This document shows positions 62,263-64,000 of a stretch of 64,000 bases of DNA, one piece after another (the stretch's first letter is position 1; each line of letters begins with the position of its first letter). Under the pieces are notes generated by a model. It saw nothing but the letters and a program-made list of their open reading frames with translations, did no database searches and was not told where the DNA came from. The stretch is taken from the NCBI RefSeq assembly GCF_003313385.1, contig NZ_QMHN01000001.1:1352097-1416096 (forward strand), written 5' to 3'. The stretch comes from Pedobacter chitinilyticus. GTDB lineage: Bacteria > Bacteroidota > Bacteroidia > Sphingobacteriales > Sphingobacteriaceae. The position numbers and the translations under genes were made by a program.

Positions 62263-64000
62263 TTAGAGAGATAAGTTAATTCCAGCTACAAATGACTTTG
62301 CACGTGGATAAGCGCTATAATCTACGCCTGGTGTAAGTGCTGTACGTATCACACTCACCTCTGGATCATAACCAGAGTATTTAGTGAATGTGTGTAGGTT
62401 GTATCCCGTTACATATACCCTAAGCCTGTCAATCTTCAATTTGCTTAATAATTTCCTATCGAAAGTATAACCTAAGCTTATGTTATTTATCCTTAAAAAC
62501 GAGCCGTCTTCAATGATATCTGTGTGCAACCTACCCGTACTATTTCCATTATAGGCGGGATTTACCTTACCTTGGTTTAAGGCCGTTAACTCTGCTGGAT
62601 CAGTTACCCTAACGCCTGCAGCATTAATAGTTGTCCACCTGTTTGCAAACTGAGCCAAAGTATTTTGAAACTCTAAATCTAACCTAGAGTTATTGAGTAT
62701 GTTGGCATTGTAAATATCATTACCTACGCTAAAATTCAAAAATATACTCAAATCAAAACCTTTGTAACTGAAACTGTTGTTAATACCACCTATAAATTTC
62801 GGATTAGCATTACCAATAGTCGTTCTGTCATACTGATCAACCACACCATCGGGAACCCCATTAGGTCCACTAATATCTTTAAACTTGATAAAGCCTGGTT
62901 GGGCAGCCGCTTCAGCGTCTCTAACCACCCCAGATTTTAAGGTGTAAACACTTGTAGCGGTATTGTAATCGAAATCACTTACCTGATAAAGACCATCACG
63001 CACATAACCGTACATTATACCTACTGGCTTTCCTACCGCTAAAATAAAATCATTTTTATCAGTATAACTAGTGGTTAGCATCGACGTTTCTCCATCACTT
63101 AAACTCAATACCTTTGTTTTGTTAAAGGCGATGTTAAAATTGGTATTCCAATTAAAATTTTGCGTTTTTATGTTACTGGTACTTAATGTAAACTCCAAAC
63201 CTCTGCTTGATGTAGTACCAATATTTTGGATTTGTGAAATGAACCCAGAACTAGCTGGAATACGTGATTGAAATAACAAATCTCTCGACTGGTTATCGTA
63301 CCAATCTGCTGTTAAGGTAATGCGTTGCTTCAACAAGCCAATATCTAAACCTGCATTTAAAGACCTCACTGCTTCCCATTGTAATTGAGGATTAGGCAAA
63401 TTCTGCTGATAGGCTGTTGTTACAACTTGATTGCCCAAGGGATATATGCCATTGGTAAAAATACCTAGGGCTGCGTAGTTGGCAATACGGTTATTCCCCG
63501 CCTCTCCATAACTCAATCTCAATTTCAAATCTGAAAATACTTTCACATTTTTCATGAAGTTTTCTTGGATTGCCCTCCAAGCAATTGCCGCCGAAGGAAA
63601 TAATCCCCACCTGCTGTCTTCTCCAAACTTAGAAGAACCGTCTAAACGCAAGCTCGTTGTTAACAAATACTTGCCTTTATACCCATAATTTGCCCTGCCA
63701 AAAAATGATAACAATTTCTCATCTTCTGCAAATGTGGTAGGAATACTGGCAATGGTACCCAACGATAGGTTATCCCAGCCTTGATTTACAGCTGGAAAAC
63801 CTTTGATATCTCCTGTAGCCAGTGTTTCTGCATAACCATAAATGTATTCTTGTCCTAACGTAAAATCTACCTTATGCGCCTTGTTAAAAGTATTGTTATA
63901 ACTTACGGTATTGCTGTAGTTAAATCGCTGATTTGTTAAGGTGCTGACACTACCAAAAGCGCCTCCAGAGCGTATAGCCAAAATAGAAGCGGCATCATTA
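62263..64000 (-). CDS. SusC/RagA TonB-linked outer-membrane protein, C-terminal part (cut by right edge)
   Basis: About 579 residues of the C-terminal barrel; the frame is open to base 64000 and the start lies outside. Typical SusC barrel features: [80 protein letters not shown], and the last strands [29 protein letters not shown]. An internal TTG at 63981 is not a start. It is 17 bases upstream of the SusD gene. Whether it has an STN domain cannot be seen; the hybrid sensor nearby suggests control by that system instead of FecR. Confidence 0.93.
   Translation of the reverse strand, partial: NDAASILAIRSGGAFGSVSTLTNQRFNYSNTVSYNNTFNKAHKVDFTLGQEYIYGYAETLATGDIKGFPAVNQGWDNLSLGTIASIPTTFAEDEKLLSFFGRANYGYKGKYLLTTSLRLDGSSKFGEDSRWGLFPSAAIAWRAIQENFMKNVKVFSDLKLRLSYGEAGNNRIANYAALGIFTNGIYPLGNQVVTTAYQQNLPNPQLQWEAVRSLNAGLDIGLLKQRITLTADWYDNQSRDLLFQSRIPASSGFISQIQNIGTTSSRGLEFTLSTSNIKTQNFNWNTNFNIAFNKTKVLSLSDGETSMLTTSYTDKNDFILAVGKPVGIMYGYVRDGLYQVSDFDYNTATSVYTLKSGVVRDAEAAAQPGFIKFKDISGPNGVPDGVVDQYDRTTIGNANPKFIGGINNSFSYKGFDLSIFLNFSVGNDIYNANILNNSRLDLEFQNTLAQFANRWTTINAAGVRVTDPAELTALNQGKVNPAYNGNSTGRLHTDIIEDGSFLRINNISLGYTFDRKLLSKLKIDRLRVYVTGYNLHTFTKYSGYDPEVSVIRTALTPGVDYSAYPRAKSFVAGINLSL

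Noticed and set aside
62263-63981. Complete 572-aa protein starting at 63981
   Set aside because: The apparent start is a TTG inside a SusC barrel and the frame continues to the window edge, so the gene is cut.

Overview
The window comes from a Bacteroidota chromosome, most likely a Pedobacter-like member of the Sphingobacteriaceae. The signs are SusC/SusD pairs, sigma/FecR/TonB-receptor modules, a hybrid two-component sensor, type IX secretion (T9SS) sorting tails, a PCMD lipoprotein, DUF6443-type RHS proteins, TAnnTTTG promoters, and moderately AT-rich DNA with many REP-like hairpins between genes. I saw no rRNA, tRNA, CRISPR array, integrase or transposase.

Region 1 (1-12.3 kb, minus strand) is a polysaccharide-utilisation-type locus under a cell-surface signalling switch: ECF sigma, FecR anti-sigma, SusC with an N-terminal STN domain, SusD, two tandem exported endonuclease/exonuclease/phosphatase (EEP) enzymes, a two-domain SGNH esterase, a T9SS-sorted surface protein and a GH92 alpha-mannosidase cut by the window edge. 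The mix of mannosidase, phosphodiesterase-like enzymes and esterase suggests a mannose-containing glycan with phosphate and ester decorations. At 12.4-13.1 kb is a composite array of palindromic repeats, followed by an EamA transporter and an acetyltransferase divergent from a LysR regulator.

Region 2 (16.2-29.8 kb, minus strand) holds two more sigma/FecR/TonB-receptor modules. One ends in a purple-acid-phosphatase-like enzyme, the other in two related lipoproteins. Each is followed by a copy of the same small helical protein (about 83-86 aa), and REP-like hairpins lie near both copies.

Region 3 (29.9-36.4 kb) has a Crp-type regulator with a membrane protein and a VOC protein (minus). On the plus strand are a PCMD lipoprotein with an outer-membrane barrel, then a membrane-bound AraC-type regulator with a stand-alone NTF2-like protein and a DJ-1/PfpI protein fused to the same NTF2-like fold. 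Next to these is a frameshifted, truncated DUF5694 remnant that stops at a repeat.

Region 4 (36.8-50.4 kb) is accessory. Its core is a tightly packed minus-strand operon: a surface protein with a coiled-coil tail, a YD-repeat partner protein, an RHS protein with a C-terminal NlpC/P60-like cysteine-peptidase tip, and a small lipoprotein that is a candidate immunity protein. Palindromic repeats, small membrane proteins, a gene interrupted by an in-frame TAG and an unknown gene whose start lies in an inverted repeat surround it.

Region 5 (50.6-64 kb, minus strand) is a second polysaccharide locus: SusC (cut by the right edge), a SusD with an unusual glycine/threonine-rich insertion, a small exported helical protein, a sulfatase, a T9SS-sorted propeller-like protein, a hybrid two-component regulator, a LacI regulator and a DUF4350-like protein. 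The sulfatase suggests a sulfated glycan.
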